Shown here: piece after piece, positions 11,805-22,903 of the stretch
Layout of the letters: each line of letters starts with the position of its first letter
Numbering within the stretch: position 1 is the stretch's first letter
NCBI GenBank assembly: GCA_020796225.1
Contig: CM036754.1
Coordinates: forward strand, 14,151,867 to 14,215,866
Reading direction: 5' to 3'
DNA length: 64,000 nt
Source: Arion vulgaris
Taxonomy: Eukaryota; Mollusca; Gastropoda; Stylommatophora; Arionidae
The notes under the pieces: generated by a model
The model's input: only the letters and a program-made list of their open reading frames with translations
Database searches by the model: none
Told to the model about the DNA's origin: nothing
Made by a program: the position numbers and the translations under genes

Positions 11805-12100
11805 TTATGTTGACAAACCATTTAATGTGTTATTTCTTTATGAAGTTCAGCACAGATGTTGTACCCACTATTTTACTGATGTCTTCGTTCCTAAGCCAGT
11901 TTTTTCTTCATAGTCCCAGTATTACTATTATGTGTAGACACTTCATCTTTGTTGTTGACTAGTTTTTTTCTATCATTTAATGTCAGCGTCCAGGTTTGGC
12001 ACTGTTAGTATAATTTAGGGAGAAAGATCATGTTGTACATTGCTCTTTTAGTGTTCATGGGGACATGTTTGTATTTCAAGTCATGATATTTGTCCCAATG
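11805..12100 (-). mobile_element. LINE family A fragment, minus strand
   Basis: Minus-strand translation gives NTKRAMYNMIFLPKL..QTWTLT.NDRKKLV, matching the family A copy at 25990-27058 (NTKRAMFNTIFLPTL, QTWTLTTNDRRKLV). Confidence 0.75.
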
Positions 12101-12249
12101 ATTTGAATTGCTTTATTGTATCTATGTTGGATTTCATTAGTTATTTTTTCATTTGCTGACAAATGCTACGTAAGGTATGTAAAGTCTTTAACTTGCTTTA
12201 ATTGATGTTTGTTGAACGTACTTTAATTGATGTAGCTATTGGTAGTGTT

Positions 12250-12810
12250 TTCTTCTCTATTGCTATAGCAGCTAGTGCCTTCACTAAGTTAACAAATATC
12301 TGGCAATCTCAAGACCTTAGTTTACGTACAAAAGTTAAATTGTTTAGGTCCTAAAGTAGTCCTGTACTGACCTACGGTTGTGAAAGTTGGAAATCAACAA
12401 ACAAAATTGATAAGAAACTGGACAGCTTTGAGAATAAATGTCTCAGAAAATTACTAAAAGTAAAATGGAGTGATTTCGTTTCGAACAACACAGTGAGAGA
12501 TAGAACACAGCAACAACGGTTACAACCTGTATCAAATATAAGAAAAGGAAGGTGGAAATATTTAGGTCATGTTCTTAGATCAGACGAAAAGAGACTAAAT
12601 CAACAAGTCCTTATGTGGTCACCAGTTGGGAAAAGAAAATGCGGAAGACCTAAGACCATTCTTCGAAGAACAATCCTACAAGAAAGTAAACTATTGGGCT
12701 GTAAAACCATACAAGATCTCCAACTGCTAGCAACGAACCGCATCACATGGAGATCTAAAACCTCTGCCCTATGTGCTGCCTTTGGCACGAAAGGACAAAC
12801 TAACTAACTT
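12250..12810 (+). mobile_element. LINE C-terminal fragment (second family)
   Basis: Encodes AFTKLTNIW, LRTKVKLF, VLTYGCESW, CLRKLLKVKWSDFVSN, then RWKYLGHVLRSDEKRLNQQV and KRKCGRPKTILRRT. These are the thumb and C-terminal GHVLR...GRPKxxxRRT block of many LINEs. One in-frame stop follows LFRS. Confidence 0.85.
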
Positions 12811-14195
12811 TCTTCTCTAGTCACCAACTCGTCTTTGAGTCTTTACTTTGGTTCTGTCGATTTTCATGCTTGTCATCGCATGTTACCTTGTAAATCAAAT
12901 CAAATGTGTTGTTCAAATTATTCTTCTGCACGGCTGAAGGTATGGTATGAGTATCAATATGATTCATTGTCCGAAAGTCGGCATAAAAACCCAATTAATT
13001 TACTTCATTTAACAGTTGGGAATTTCCAATCTTAGCTGGTGTAGCTAGTTATATCAATATTATCATATCTGCAGACTATATCCTATAAACTTGGATGAGC
13101 TTCATCACCGTCGTCGTGTATCTCCAGTAGCAAATATTTATTTTACTTGCACTTACACTACGTGGTTACTAATTTCCCTGCTAACTGGTCACTCACTCCA
13201 CTCCGAGTTACTATACTATATCAACTATATAAATATATGATATAGTGATATACTATCAATCTATCATTCTATATGCTGATGCAGCTGAGTTCATCAGTTA
13301 ACAAAAAACCCGTGAGTGTCAGTGTCACAACTGAACTCCTCTGCAGCACGATCGGCAGACCATGGTAGCTTACTTTTACTGTTAGAGTTTAAATAACTTA
13401 CCAAAGCATGAACTATATTGACGTAATATGTTGACATTCCTGTCCGGATGTGTACAAGTCACAATACTTTCTGATATCGGGAACAGATGATGATCAAGAG
13501 ATTTGCATTGTCGTTACCAGTCCTAATTTCATTGGTTAATATATGACTTCCGGGAAGTAGAATGTTTTGTAACTGGTGTCTTATTTTTAATTTTCTTGCT
13601 TATGTGCTCCAAAATATAATGATCCATACATGTTTGAATACAACTAGACATGAGAGGTGGGAAAAATCATTTATGGATATATAAATTTAGGGTATTGGGA
13701 GAAGAGAAAGACGAAGGTGGATACAGATTGCGATAGCAGTGTTGGACCAAGTTGAGGAAGAGGTAAGGGGTGGGTCTACCCAGGGTGCTAAGGTAGATAT
13801 GGATTTCATGGACAAAAATAATTATCACTAATATGTTCTCAGTGTCAGCTCACTTTACATGCGTATACAACGTTATCTCGAGCGACTGTTTTAAAAATAA
13901 AATGGTATGTGTTGTGAAACACTTAAACATATTTCACCCACTGTCAATAACAACAAGCACTGTTGATTCTGTGGTTAACCCCCTTCTTCCCGAGTCTAGC
14001 ATCTGGCGGTGCCAGACTATCACTGTGTGATATATATTAACTTTCTTAGTTGTTCACTGTGTAACAAATGAACTGAACATGACAAAAGAAAACTGCACGG
14101 ACCACTGTGTGAACTAGAACGGATGCAAGCCTTAGGGAAGGCTAGTATCTAACTAGCTCCAGAAACTAGTTGATAAGGTTGTGACAGAAAGTAGC
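12811..14195. other. No recognised feature
   Basis: Ordinary AT-rich sequence with no convincing exon, repeat family or RNA gene on either strand. A short stretch near 13690-13800 may be a further LINE scrap, but I cannot place it. Confidence 0.4.
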
Positions 14196-14199
14196 AACA

Positions 14200-14865
14200 A
14201 AGAACTCAGTTTGAATTTTAAGAAGACAGAAGTTATGATTATATATTTTTTTAAAGGCAGACTCGGACAAAATGCACAATCACAGCAAAAGGGGCTGAAT
14301 TAAGACAGGTACAGCAATTTAACTACCTCAGAGTCCTGGTAACATCCGATGGCAGATGCATATCAAAAATAAAAAGCAGAATATAGCAGGATAAAGCAGA
14401 GTTCCAGAAAATGAGAAGCATTATATGCAACAAGTCATTGTCAATTGAGATCAGAATGAGAGTTATACATAGAACCAATACTGACATATGGATGCGAGTC
14501 ATGGACAATAAACAAATAGATCGAAAAATCTCTGGAGGCCACAGAAATGTGGTTTTACAGAAGAATGATGAGAATCCCATGGACTGCTAAAATGACTAAT
14601 GTGGGTGTTGAATTAGGCAAAGCCACAGAGAAAACTTATTGTCAATATAAGAAAGAGGCTGTCATTATTTTTCATACATGTAATGAGAAATGGAGGTTTA
14701 GAACACATTGTAACAGTCGATAAAATGGAAGGGAGACGAGACAGAGGAAGACAGAGAGAAAATTTTTGATAGTCTGACTTCATGGCTCGAAAGAGCGTCA
14801 ACATCTGAGATAATATCAAATATCAGAGCCTATGCCAGCCGGCACGGCACGTGATGATGATGCGT
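14200..14865 (+). mobile_element. LINE C-terminal fragment (third family)
   Basis: Frame-shifted translation gives YIEPILTYGCESW, EATEMWFYRRMMRIPWTAKM, EKRKLLS-like, FFxxVMRNGGLEHIVTV and GRRDRGRQRENF. This is the WFYRRMxRI...GRRxRGRQRxxxxD ending seen in BovB/RTE- and Jockey-like LINEs. Confidence 0.8.
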
Positions 14866-15529
14866 ATCTAACTTCAGATCATAAGAAGTCGGTGAGCGTA
14901 GGTGGTGAAATAAAGACAATACACTAGAGTAGACAATAGCAATGTCACCACCAACCAGTCGTCGTCAGTGAAAGAAAAGTCAGCCTACATCTGGTGTTAG
15001 AACATTTGGTAACTGTACTGTCGCATGAAATCAATAGATAAACGTCTGTCTGGCACACCAGCTGACATCGCGTGCTGTTTAATCTCTTCCAGTGTACGCG
15101 AGGAGGGACACCGTCATGTCAGATAGAACAAAGAATCCTTGTACATTGTGTATTTCTAAGATCTGATTTAGATTAACAATAGTTAACATGAAACAACTCA
15201 ATGTAAAATAGTAATAAATATTATTTCGTGATTTTCTGTGTTAATTAGTATGAGATGTTGTGAAACTAAACAGATCGAGCAATCAACAAGGAACTGTTTA
15301 GTAGTTGTGACATATGTAATATTATCAAACAGAAACATATCACACATTATAAGATGTAACAAAAATATTGTAGTCTTCTCAGTTATAACTATTCTAGAAA
15401 CTTTCTTGCATGTTTTATTTTATATTGGAAGAATAATTTAGAGCGTAAATTTGGATTGTTCTGAGGGATTCCAAACTATTTCTTTATCAATATTGGAATG
15501 TAGGCTAGTTTCGTGGAAGGTATTGTTGA

Positions 15530-15775
15530 CATAATTGATACACAATAGAGTCACGTGTTTTGTTATCCTTGATACACAATAGAGTCGCGTGTAATGTTAT
15601 CTTTGATACACAATAGAGTCATGTGTTTTGTTATCTTTGATTCACAATAGAGTCGTGTGTTTTGTTATCTTTGATACACAATAGAGTCGCGTGTTTTGTT
15701 ATCTTTGATACGCAATAGAGTCGCGTGTTTTGTTATCTTTAATACACAATAGAGTCGCGTGTTTTGCTGTCTGTG
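15530..15775. repeat. Minisatellite, ~34-bp unit, ~7 copies
   Basis: The unit carries GATACACAATAGAGTCGCGT followed by GTTTTGTTATCTTT. Copies vary mainly at the CGCGTG positions. Confidence 0.9.
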
Positions 15776-15819
15776 ATCTAAGCTAGGATCTAAGAAAGAC
15801 GTCGCTTTTGAAGATACGA

Positions 15820-15935
15820 GTATTACTTGACATGTGATACACACTTTGTCATTACTTGACATATGACTACACACTTTGTTATTACTTGACATATGACTAC
15901 ACACTTTGTCACTGCTTGACATGTGCTACACACTC
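15820..15935. repeat. Short tandem repeat, ~30-bp unit, ~4 copies
   Basis: The unit is ATTACTTGACATATGACTAC followed by ACACTTTGTC. Confidence 0.85.
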
Positions 15936-16264
15936 GACATGTATGTCAACTAGATTTGAAACTAAACAAATTCTTTTTCTATATTCTTATTGGGCTTATT
16001 CGCTGTCAGAAAATGGAAGTGTCGGCGAGAAAACACTCGATAGCTCTGTCTACTAAAATAACAAACTTGTATTAGCTCACAAAGTAAGTAGAATCCAGAA
16101 AACACGTGTACAGTTGTGCCTTTTGTTATGAACAGCCTGTTATGTTCAACTTATAGAAAACATGAACAACTACAGAAAGTAGCTTCAGACGTCAGACCTG
16201 ATCTGTTACATTGTGACATTTAATTATCTTGTGTCAGATATTTGTGTTTGTCAGTTAAAGAGTT

Positions 16265-16535
16265 AAATGAAGAGTGTACTGACATCGTTAATGACATCGT
16301 CTGTGACATGGTCAGTGTGTTGACATCGCTAATGACATCGTCAGTGACATGGTCAGTGTATTGAAATTGTTAATGACATCGTCAGTGATATGGTCAGTGT
16401 GCTGGCATCGTTAATGACATCGTCAGTGACATGGTCAGTGTACTGACAACGTTAATGGCATCGTCAGTGACATGGTCAGCGTATTGACATCTTTAATGAC
16501 ACCGTCAGTGACATGGTCAGTGTACTGACATCGTT
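16265..16535. repeat. Minisatellite, ~42-bp unit, ~6 copies
   Basis: The unit contains GACATCGTTAATGACATCGT then CAGTGACATGGTCAGTGTA. Confidence 0.88.
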
Positions 16536-16644
16536 AGAGAAGAGATATCGCCAAGGTATCAATGACACTGTCACTAGAATGTTGTTAGGTTTAATAATGC
16601 CGTCTAAAACGAATTATTGAAACACATTTAATCCTTTGCAAGAA

Positions 16645-16748
16645 AGACATAGTGGGATAGCTCTGTGTGAGAGAGCCCTGTGTGGGATAACTCTGTGTAG
16701 GATAGTTCTGTGTGGGATAGTTCTGTGTGGGAGAGCCGTGTGTGGGCA
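16645..16748. repeat. Short tandem repeat, ~20-bp unit, ~5 copies
   Basis: The unit is GTGGGATAGTTCTGTGT with minor variants. Confidence 0.8.
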
Positions 16749-16863
16749 GACACACTTAATAAGGATTATCTGTATACATTCAGGATTCGCAGTGTTGATC
16801 TGATTGGAACCAGGTCTACAAGAATGATTCTGTCAGGTACAATATGTATATATATATTAGATA

Positions 16864-17790
16864 TCTCTGTCATGTAAGATGTGTCCATACAAGATGTGTC
16901 TATGTAAGATGTGTCTATGTAAGATGTGTCTATGTAAGATGTGTTCATGTAAGATGTGTCTATGTAAGATGTGTTCATGTAAGATGTGTCCATGTAAGAT
17001 GTGTCCATGTAGGGTGTGTCCATGAAAGATGTGTCCATGTAAGATATGTCCATGTAGGGTGTGTCCATGTAAATTGTGTCCATGTAAGATGTGCCCATGT
17101 AAGATGTGTCCATGTAAGATGTGTCCATGTAGGGTGTGTCCATGTAAGATGTGTCCATGTAAGATATGTCCATGTAGGGTGTGTCCATGTAAATTGTGTC
17201 CATGTAAGATGTGCCCATGTAAGATGTGTCCATGTAAGATGTGTCCATGTAAGATGTGCCCATGTAAGTTGTGTCTATGTAAGATATGCCCATGTAAGAT
17301 GTGTCTATGTAAGATGTGTCCATGTAAAATGTGTCCGTGTAAGATGTGTCCATGTAAGATGTACCCGTGTAAGTTGTCCATGTAAGATGTGCCCATGTAA
17401 GATGAGCCCAGGTAAGATGTGTCCATGTAAGATGTGCCCATGTAAGATGTGTCCATGTAAATTGTGTCCATGTAAGTTGTCCATGTAAGATGTGTCCATG
17501 TAAGATGTGTCCATATAGGCTGTGTAGATGTAGATGGGTCCATGTAAGATGTGTCCATGTAAGACGTGTTCGTGTAAGATGTGTCAATGTAAGATGTGTT
17601 CATGTAAGGTGTGTACATGTCGTGTATGTTGTGTCCATGTAAGCTGTGTCCATGTAACATGTGTCCATGTAAGCTGTGTCCATGTAAGATGTGTCCATGT
17701 AAGATGTGTCCATGTCATGTAAGATGTGTCCATGTCATGTAAGATGTGTCCATGTCATGTAAGATGTGTCCATGTAAGATGTGTCCATGT
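16864..17790. repeat. 15-bp minisatellite, ~60 copies
   Basis: The unit is CATGTAAGATGTGTC. Because 15 is a multiple of three, several frames on both strands stay open for over 200 codons; these are not genes. Variants (CCATGTAGGG, CCATGTAAATTG) recur in blocks, showing a higher-order ~120-bp duplication near 17020-17240. Confidence 0.95.
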
Positions 17791-17928
17791 CGCATCTCCT
17801 CTTTGTTTCACACCAAAAACAAAAATAAAACACAATTATCTATAAACACATTTCTTATTTACAGAATAACTCTGACATGTTTGACTAACGATTTCCAATA
17901 TAAACTCTCACAAGACAGGATTGTAGTC

Positions 17929-17931
17929 TCT

Positions 17932-17981
<50 letters not shown>

Positions 17982-17992
17982 TCACTCTCTTA
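17929..17992. repeat. (CT)n microsatellite
   Basis: About 30 near-perfect CT dinucleotides. Confidence 0.95.
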
Positions 17993-18067
17993 CTTCCCGC
18001 TGTTGTGCAGTTTCAAGAAACGGAATCAGATGAGAAAACTAGACATCGTGATATAACAAGATCCTTT

Positions 18068-18655
18068 GCAGTTGTCGCGCTTTGGAGTATCGCGCTTTAG
18101 CGTATCGCGCTTTAGCGTATCGCGTTTTAGAGTATCGCGCTTTAGTGTATCGCGCTTTAGTGTATCGCGCTTTAGTGTATCGCGCTTTAGAGTATCGCGC
18201 TTTAGTGTATCGCGCTTTAGTGTATCGCGCTTTAGTGTATCGCTCTTTAGAGTATCGCGCTTTAGAGTATCGCGCTTTAGAGTATCGCGCTTTAGCGTAT
18301 CGCGCTTTAGTGTATCTCGCCTTAGAGTATCTCGCCGCCCGATTGGTTACCGGGTCCCAAATTTGGGGTGTCAAGAATAGAACCACTGTTACCTGCCACG
18401 CATGTCGTAAGAGGCGGCTAAGGAGGTTTGACTGAAATCGGATGCACATGTCCTAAACGTGTAGAAGTCTATGCGTTTAGGGGCCTACCAAACCAATGTG
18501 CAACGTATACATGTTCTTGTCAAAGATCAAACATATCACAAAGAGTGATTAAAATTGGTCGTAAAGAACGAACACAAAGAAGAAGAAGAAGAATATCTCA
18601 CCTTAGCGTATCGCGCTTAAGAATATCTCACCTTAGCATATCGCGCTTTGGACAA
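18068..18655. repeat. 15-bp minisatellite interrupted by a SINE
   Basis: The unit TTTAGAGTATCGCGC (variants GCGTATC, TGTATC) repeats about 18 times to 18332. It resumes after an inserted family B SINE as CTTAGCGTATCGCGC at 18600-18650. Confidence 0.92.
18333..18598 (+). mobile_element. SINE family B (copy 3), inside the 15-bp array
   Basis: Full-length copy: head CCGCCCGATTGGTTACCGGG, core CATGTCGTAAGAGGCGGCTA, tail GAAGAAGAAGAAGAA. Array units flank it on both sides. Confidence 0.88.
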
Positions 18656-18894
18656 ATACAATTTTAGTAATAAACATAGATGAACTAATTACTTGTAGCT
18701 TGTTCAGTCAGTCTAGACACCCAGACACCACGGGTTCGATTCAGAGTTGCCTTTTTTCTGAATGATCTCTGTAGCTTGGCACATACATTTCTTGTATATG
18801 TTTCTCGTGTCCTCTGATTAGATAAGTTGCCGGGGGCCAGCATAGATCTCTATTATAGAACTATTTTCTCTGTCCAGAATTATGGTCTAATGTC

Positions 18895-19450
18895 ATTGTT
18901 TCTTCATTCAAGCTACCACTCATGATGTCTCTTCATTCAAGCGGTCACTCATGATGTTTCTTCATTCAAGCTACCATTCATGATATTTCTTCATTCAAGC
19001 TACCACTCATGTTTCTTCATTCAAGCTACCACTCATGATGTTTCTTCATTCAAGCTACCACTCATGATGTTTCTTCATTCAAGCTACCACTCATGATGTT
19101 TCTTCATTCAAGCTACCACTCATGATGTTTCTTCATTCAAGCTACCACTCATGATGTTTCTTCATTCAAGCTATCACTCATGATGTTTCTTCATTCAAGC
19201 TACCACTCATGATGTTTCTTCATTCAAGCTGCCACTCATGATGTTTCTTCATTCAAGCTACCACTCATGATGTTTCTTTATTCAAGCTACCACTCATGAT
19301 GTTTCTTCATTCAAGCTACCACTCATGATGTTTCTTCATTCAAGCTGCCATTCCTGATATTTCTTCATTCAAGCTACCACTCATGATGCTTCTTCATTCA
19401 AGCTGTCACTCATGTTTTCATCATTCAAGCTTCACTCATGATGTTTCTCT
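18895..19450. repeat. 29-bp minisatellite, ~19 copies
   Basis: The unit is CATGATGTTTCTTCATTCAA then GCTACCACT. Repeats are directly adjacent with no spacers. Confidence 0.95.
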
Positions 19451-19474
19451 GTCATTAAAAACATACTGGTCTAT

Positions 19475-19775
19475 TGTCTGTGTTTTACATTAAGCTAAAC
19501 AAGACTTGATGTCTATTTGTCTGTGTTTTACATTAAAGTTAAACAAGACATTGAGGTCTATTTGTCTGTGTTTACATAAAGTTAACAAGACATTGAGATC
19601 TATTAGTCTGTGTTTTACATTAAAGTTAAACAAGACATTGAATTCATTTGTCTGTGTTTACATTAAAGTTAAAAAAGAATTGAGTCTATTTGTCTGTGTT
19701 TTACATTAAAGTTAAACAAGACATTGAGATCTATTAGTCTGTGTTTTACATTAAAGTTAAACAAGACATTCATTA
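19475..19775. repeat. ~44-bp minisatellite, ~7 copies
   Basis: The unit contains TGTGTTTTACATTAAAGTTA then AACAAGACATTGAG and a TCTATTWGTC stretch. Several copies carry 1-2 bp deletions. Confidence 0.9.
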
Positions 19776-19999
19776 GTACCTCATCTACTGTTCATAGGAT
19801 CTGTTTTCCATAATAGCTTTTAGAATAAGCTCTAAGTGTCTATTTGGTAATGTCTACTAACGTTAACAATGTCTATGTTGTCTATTGATGCTCTAACGTT
19901 CAGACGATGTTTGTTCAGTTGCTTTTCTGAATTCTGTCGTGTAGTTGATATGCTATAGTGGAACATATGTCTGTATTTATTGTCTATGATGTTATCGAT

Positions 20000-22690
20000 G
20001 TGTCGTGTAGTTGATGTGTGTATTGATTGTGATTGATGCTGTATTAGTGTGATATGTGGTATTGATGTTGTATTATGTGTACTGATGTGTTATGTGTGTA
20101 TTGATGTGTGTATTGATGTGTGTATTGATGTGTTATTGATGTGTTATTGATGTGTGTATTGTGTATTATTGTGTATGATGTGTGTATTGATGTATTGATG
20201 TGTGTATTGATGTGTGTATTGATGTGTTATTGATGTGTTATTGATTTGTATGATGTGTGTATTGATGTGTGATTGATGTGTGTATTGATGTGTATTGATT
20301 GTGTATGATGTGTGTATTGATTGTTATTGATGTGTGTAATGATGTGTGTATTGATGTGTGTATTGATGTGTGTATTGATGTGTGTATTGATTTGTGTATT
20401 GATGTGTGTATTGATATGTGTATCGATGTGTGTATTGATTATGATGTGTATTGATTGTGTATCGATGTGTGTATTGATGTGTGTATTGATGTGTGTATTG
20501 ATGTGTATTGATGTGTATGATGTGTGTATTGATTGTGTATTGATGTGTGTATTGATTGTGTATGATGTGTGTATTGATGTGTGTATTGATGTGTGTATTC
20601 GATGTGTGTATGATGTGTGTATTGATGTTGTATTGATGTGTGTATTGATGTGTATTGATTGTGTATGATGTTATTGATGTGTGTATTGATTGTGTATCTG
20701 ATGTGTGTATTGATGTGTGTATTGATGTGTTATTGATTGTGTATTGATGTGTGTATGATTGTGTATCGATGTGTGTATTGATGTGTGTATTGATGTGTGT
20801 ATTGATATGTGTATCGATGTGTGTACGATGTGTGTATTGATGTGTGTATTGTATGATGTGTATTGATTGTGTATTGATGTGTTATCGATGTGTGTATCGT
20901 TTGTGTATTGTTGTATTGATGTGTGTATCGATGTGTATGATGTGTGTATCGATGTGTGTATCGATGTGTGTATCGATGTGTGTATTGATGTGTGTATTGA
21001 TGTGTGTATCGATGTGTGTATCGATGTGTGTATCGATGTGTGATTGATGGGTATGCATTGATGTGTATTGATGTGTGTATTGATGTGTGCATTGATGTGT
21101 ATCTGATGTGTGATTGATGTGTGATTGATGTGTGCATTGATGTGTGCATTGATGTGTGCATTGATTTGTGCATTGATGTGTGCATTGATGTGTGTATTGA
21201 TGTGTGTATTGATGTGTGCATTGATGTGTGTATTGATGTGTGGATTGATGTGTGTATTGATGTGTGTATTGATGTGTGGATTGATGTGTGTATTGATGTG
21301 TGCATTGATGTGTGTATTGATGTGTGTATTGATGTGTGATTGATGTGTATTGATGTGTGATTGATGTGTGTATTGATGTGTGATTGATGTGTGATTGATG
21401 TGTATTGTGATTGATGTGTGTATTGATGTGTGCATTGATGTGTGTATTGATGTGTGTATTGATGTGTGTATTGATGTGTGATTGATGTGTGATTGTGTGT
21501 GATTGATGTGTGTATTGATGTGTGCATTGATGTGTGTATTGATGTGTTATTGATGTGTGCATTGATGTGTGTATTGATGTGTGCATTGATGTGTATTGAT
21601 GTGCATTGATGTGTGCATTGATGTGTGCATTGATGTGTGTGCATTGATGTGTGCATTGATGTGTGCATTGATGTGTGCATTGATGTGATTGATGTGCATT
21701 GATGTGTGTATGGATGTGTGTATTGATGTGTGTATTGATGTGTGTATTGATGTGTGTATTGATGTGTGCATTGATGTGTGCATTGATGTGTGTATTGATG
21801 TGTGTATTGATGTGTGCATTGATGAGTGCATTGATGTGTGTATTGATGTGTGCATTGATGTGTGCATTGATGTGTGCATTGATGTGTGCATTGATGTGTG
21901 CATTGATGTGTGCATTGATGTGTGCATTGATGTGCATTGATGTGTGTATTGATGTGTGTATTGATGTGTGATTGATGTGTGTATTGATGTGTGTATTGAT
22001 GTGTGTATTGATGTGTGTATTGATGTGTGTATTGATGTGTGGATTGATGTGTGTATTGATGTGTGTATTGATGTGTGCATTGATGTGTGCATTGATGTGT
22101 TCATTGATGTGTGCATTGATGTGTGCATTGATGTGTGCATTGATGTGTGCATTGATGTGTGCATTGATGTGTGCATTGATGTGTGTATTGATGTGTGTAT
22201 TGATGTGTGTATTGATGTGTGCATTGATGTGTGCATTGATGTGTGCATTGATGTGTGCATTGATGTGTGCATTGATGTGTGCATTGATGTGTGCATTGAT
22301 GTGTGCATTGATGTTTGCATTGATGTGTGCATTGATGTGTGTATTGATGTGTGTATTGATGTGTGTATTGATGTGTGTATTGATGTGTGATTGATGTGCA
22401 TTGATGTGTGCATTGATGTGCATTGATGTGTGCATTGATGTGTGCATTGATGTGTGCATTGATGTGTGTATCGATGTGTGTATCGATGTGTGTATCGATG
22501 CGTGTATCGATGTGTGTATTGATGTGTGTATTGATGCGTGTATTGATGTGTGTATTGATGTGTGTATTGTTGTGTGTATCGATGCGTGTATCGATGTGTG
22601 TATTGATGCGTGTATCGATGCGTGTATCGATGTGTGTATCGATGTGTGTATTGATGTGTGTATTGATGTGTGCATTGATGTGTGTATGGG
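20000..22690. repeat. 2.7-kb array of a 12-bp unit (GATGTGTGTATT)n
   Basis: Over 200 copies of GATGTGTGTATT. The left third is ragged; further right units switch in blocks between TATT, CATT and TATC variants. The 12-bp period keeps long frames open on both strands (up to about 600 codons on the minus strand, reading Thr/Ser/Ile/His/Asn/Ala repeats), an artefact of the period. The array ends 60 bp before the first recognised exon of the C2 gene. Confidence 0.97.
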
Positions 22691-22750
22691 ACACATATAT
22701 CATTCATGATGTTCATATTTATTTCAAATTTATTAATTTTCTCTTGTCAG

Positions 22751-22903
22751 TGCCGGAAGCGGAAGTGGTTGGAATAATGTCTGGTTTTACAACTGTGGTG
22801 GTAGTTGCTGCTATTATCGGAGCCTTGTGTTGGAGATTTCCATCTTGCAGGTCAAGGTCGTACTGGGACAAGAACTTCAGACAAGCTAACAGGAGCTTTA
22901 TAG
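22751..22903 (+). CDS. Exon 1: membrane-anchor exon of the C2 gene
   Basis: Acceptor TTGTCAG, donor ATAG|GTAGGA, 153 nt, leaving in phase 1. Encodes PEAEVVGIMSGFTTVVVVAA then IIGALCWRFPSC: a membrane helix followed by Cys residues suited to palmitoylation. Coding may start at the internal ATG (22777). Alternatively an upstream exon ending in A would make ATG with the first two bases TG. Confidence 0.85.

Noticed and set aside
16766..17660. Open frames of 214-273 codons (Thr-Ser-Tyr-Met-Asp or Cys-Val-His repeats)
   Set aside because: 15-bp array; several frames on both strands open at once.
18895..19450. CRISPR-like regular 29-bp repeats
   Set aside because: Repeats are directly adjacent without unique spacers, no cas genes, and the DNA is eukaryotic.
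20671..22716. Long minus-strand open frames (up to about 600 codons) of Thr/Ser/Ile/His/Asn repeats
   Set aside because: Produced by a 12-bp tandem repeat without stops; every frame and both strands behave the same, and codon content has no protein-like variation.
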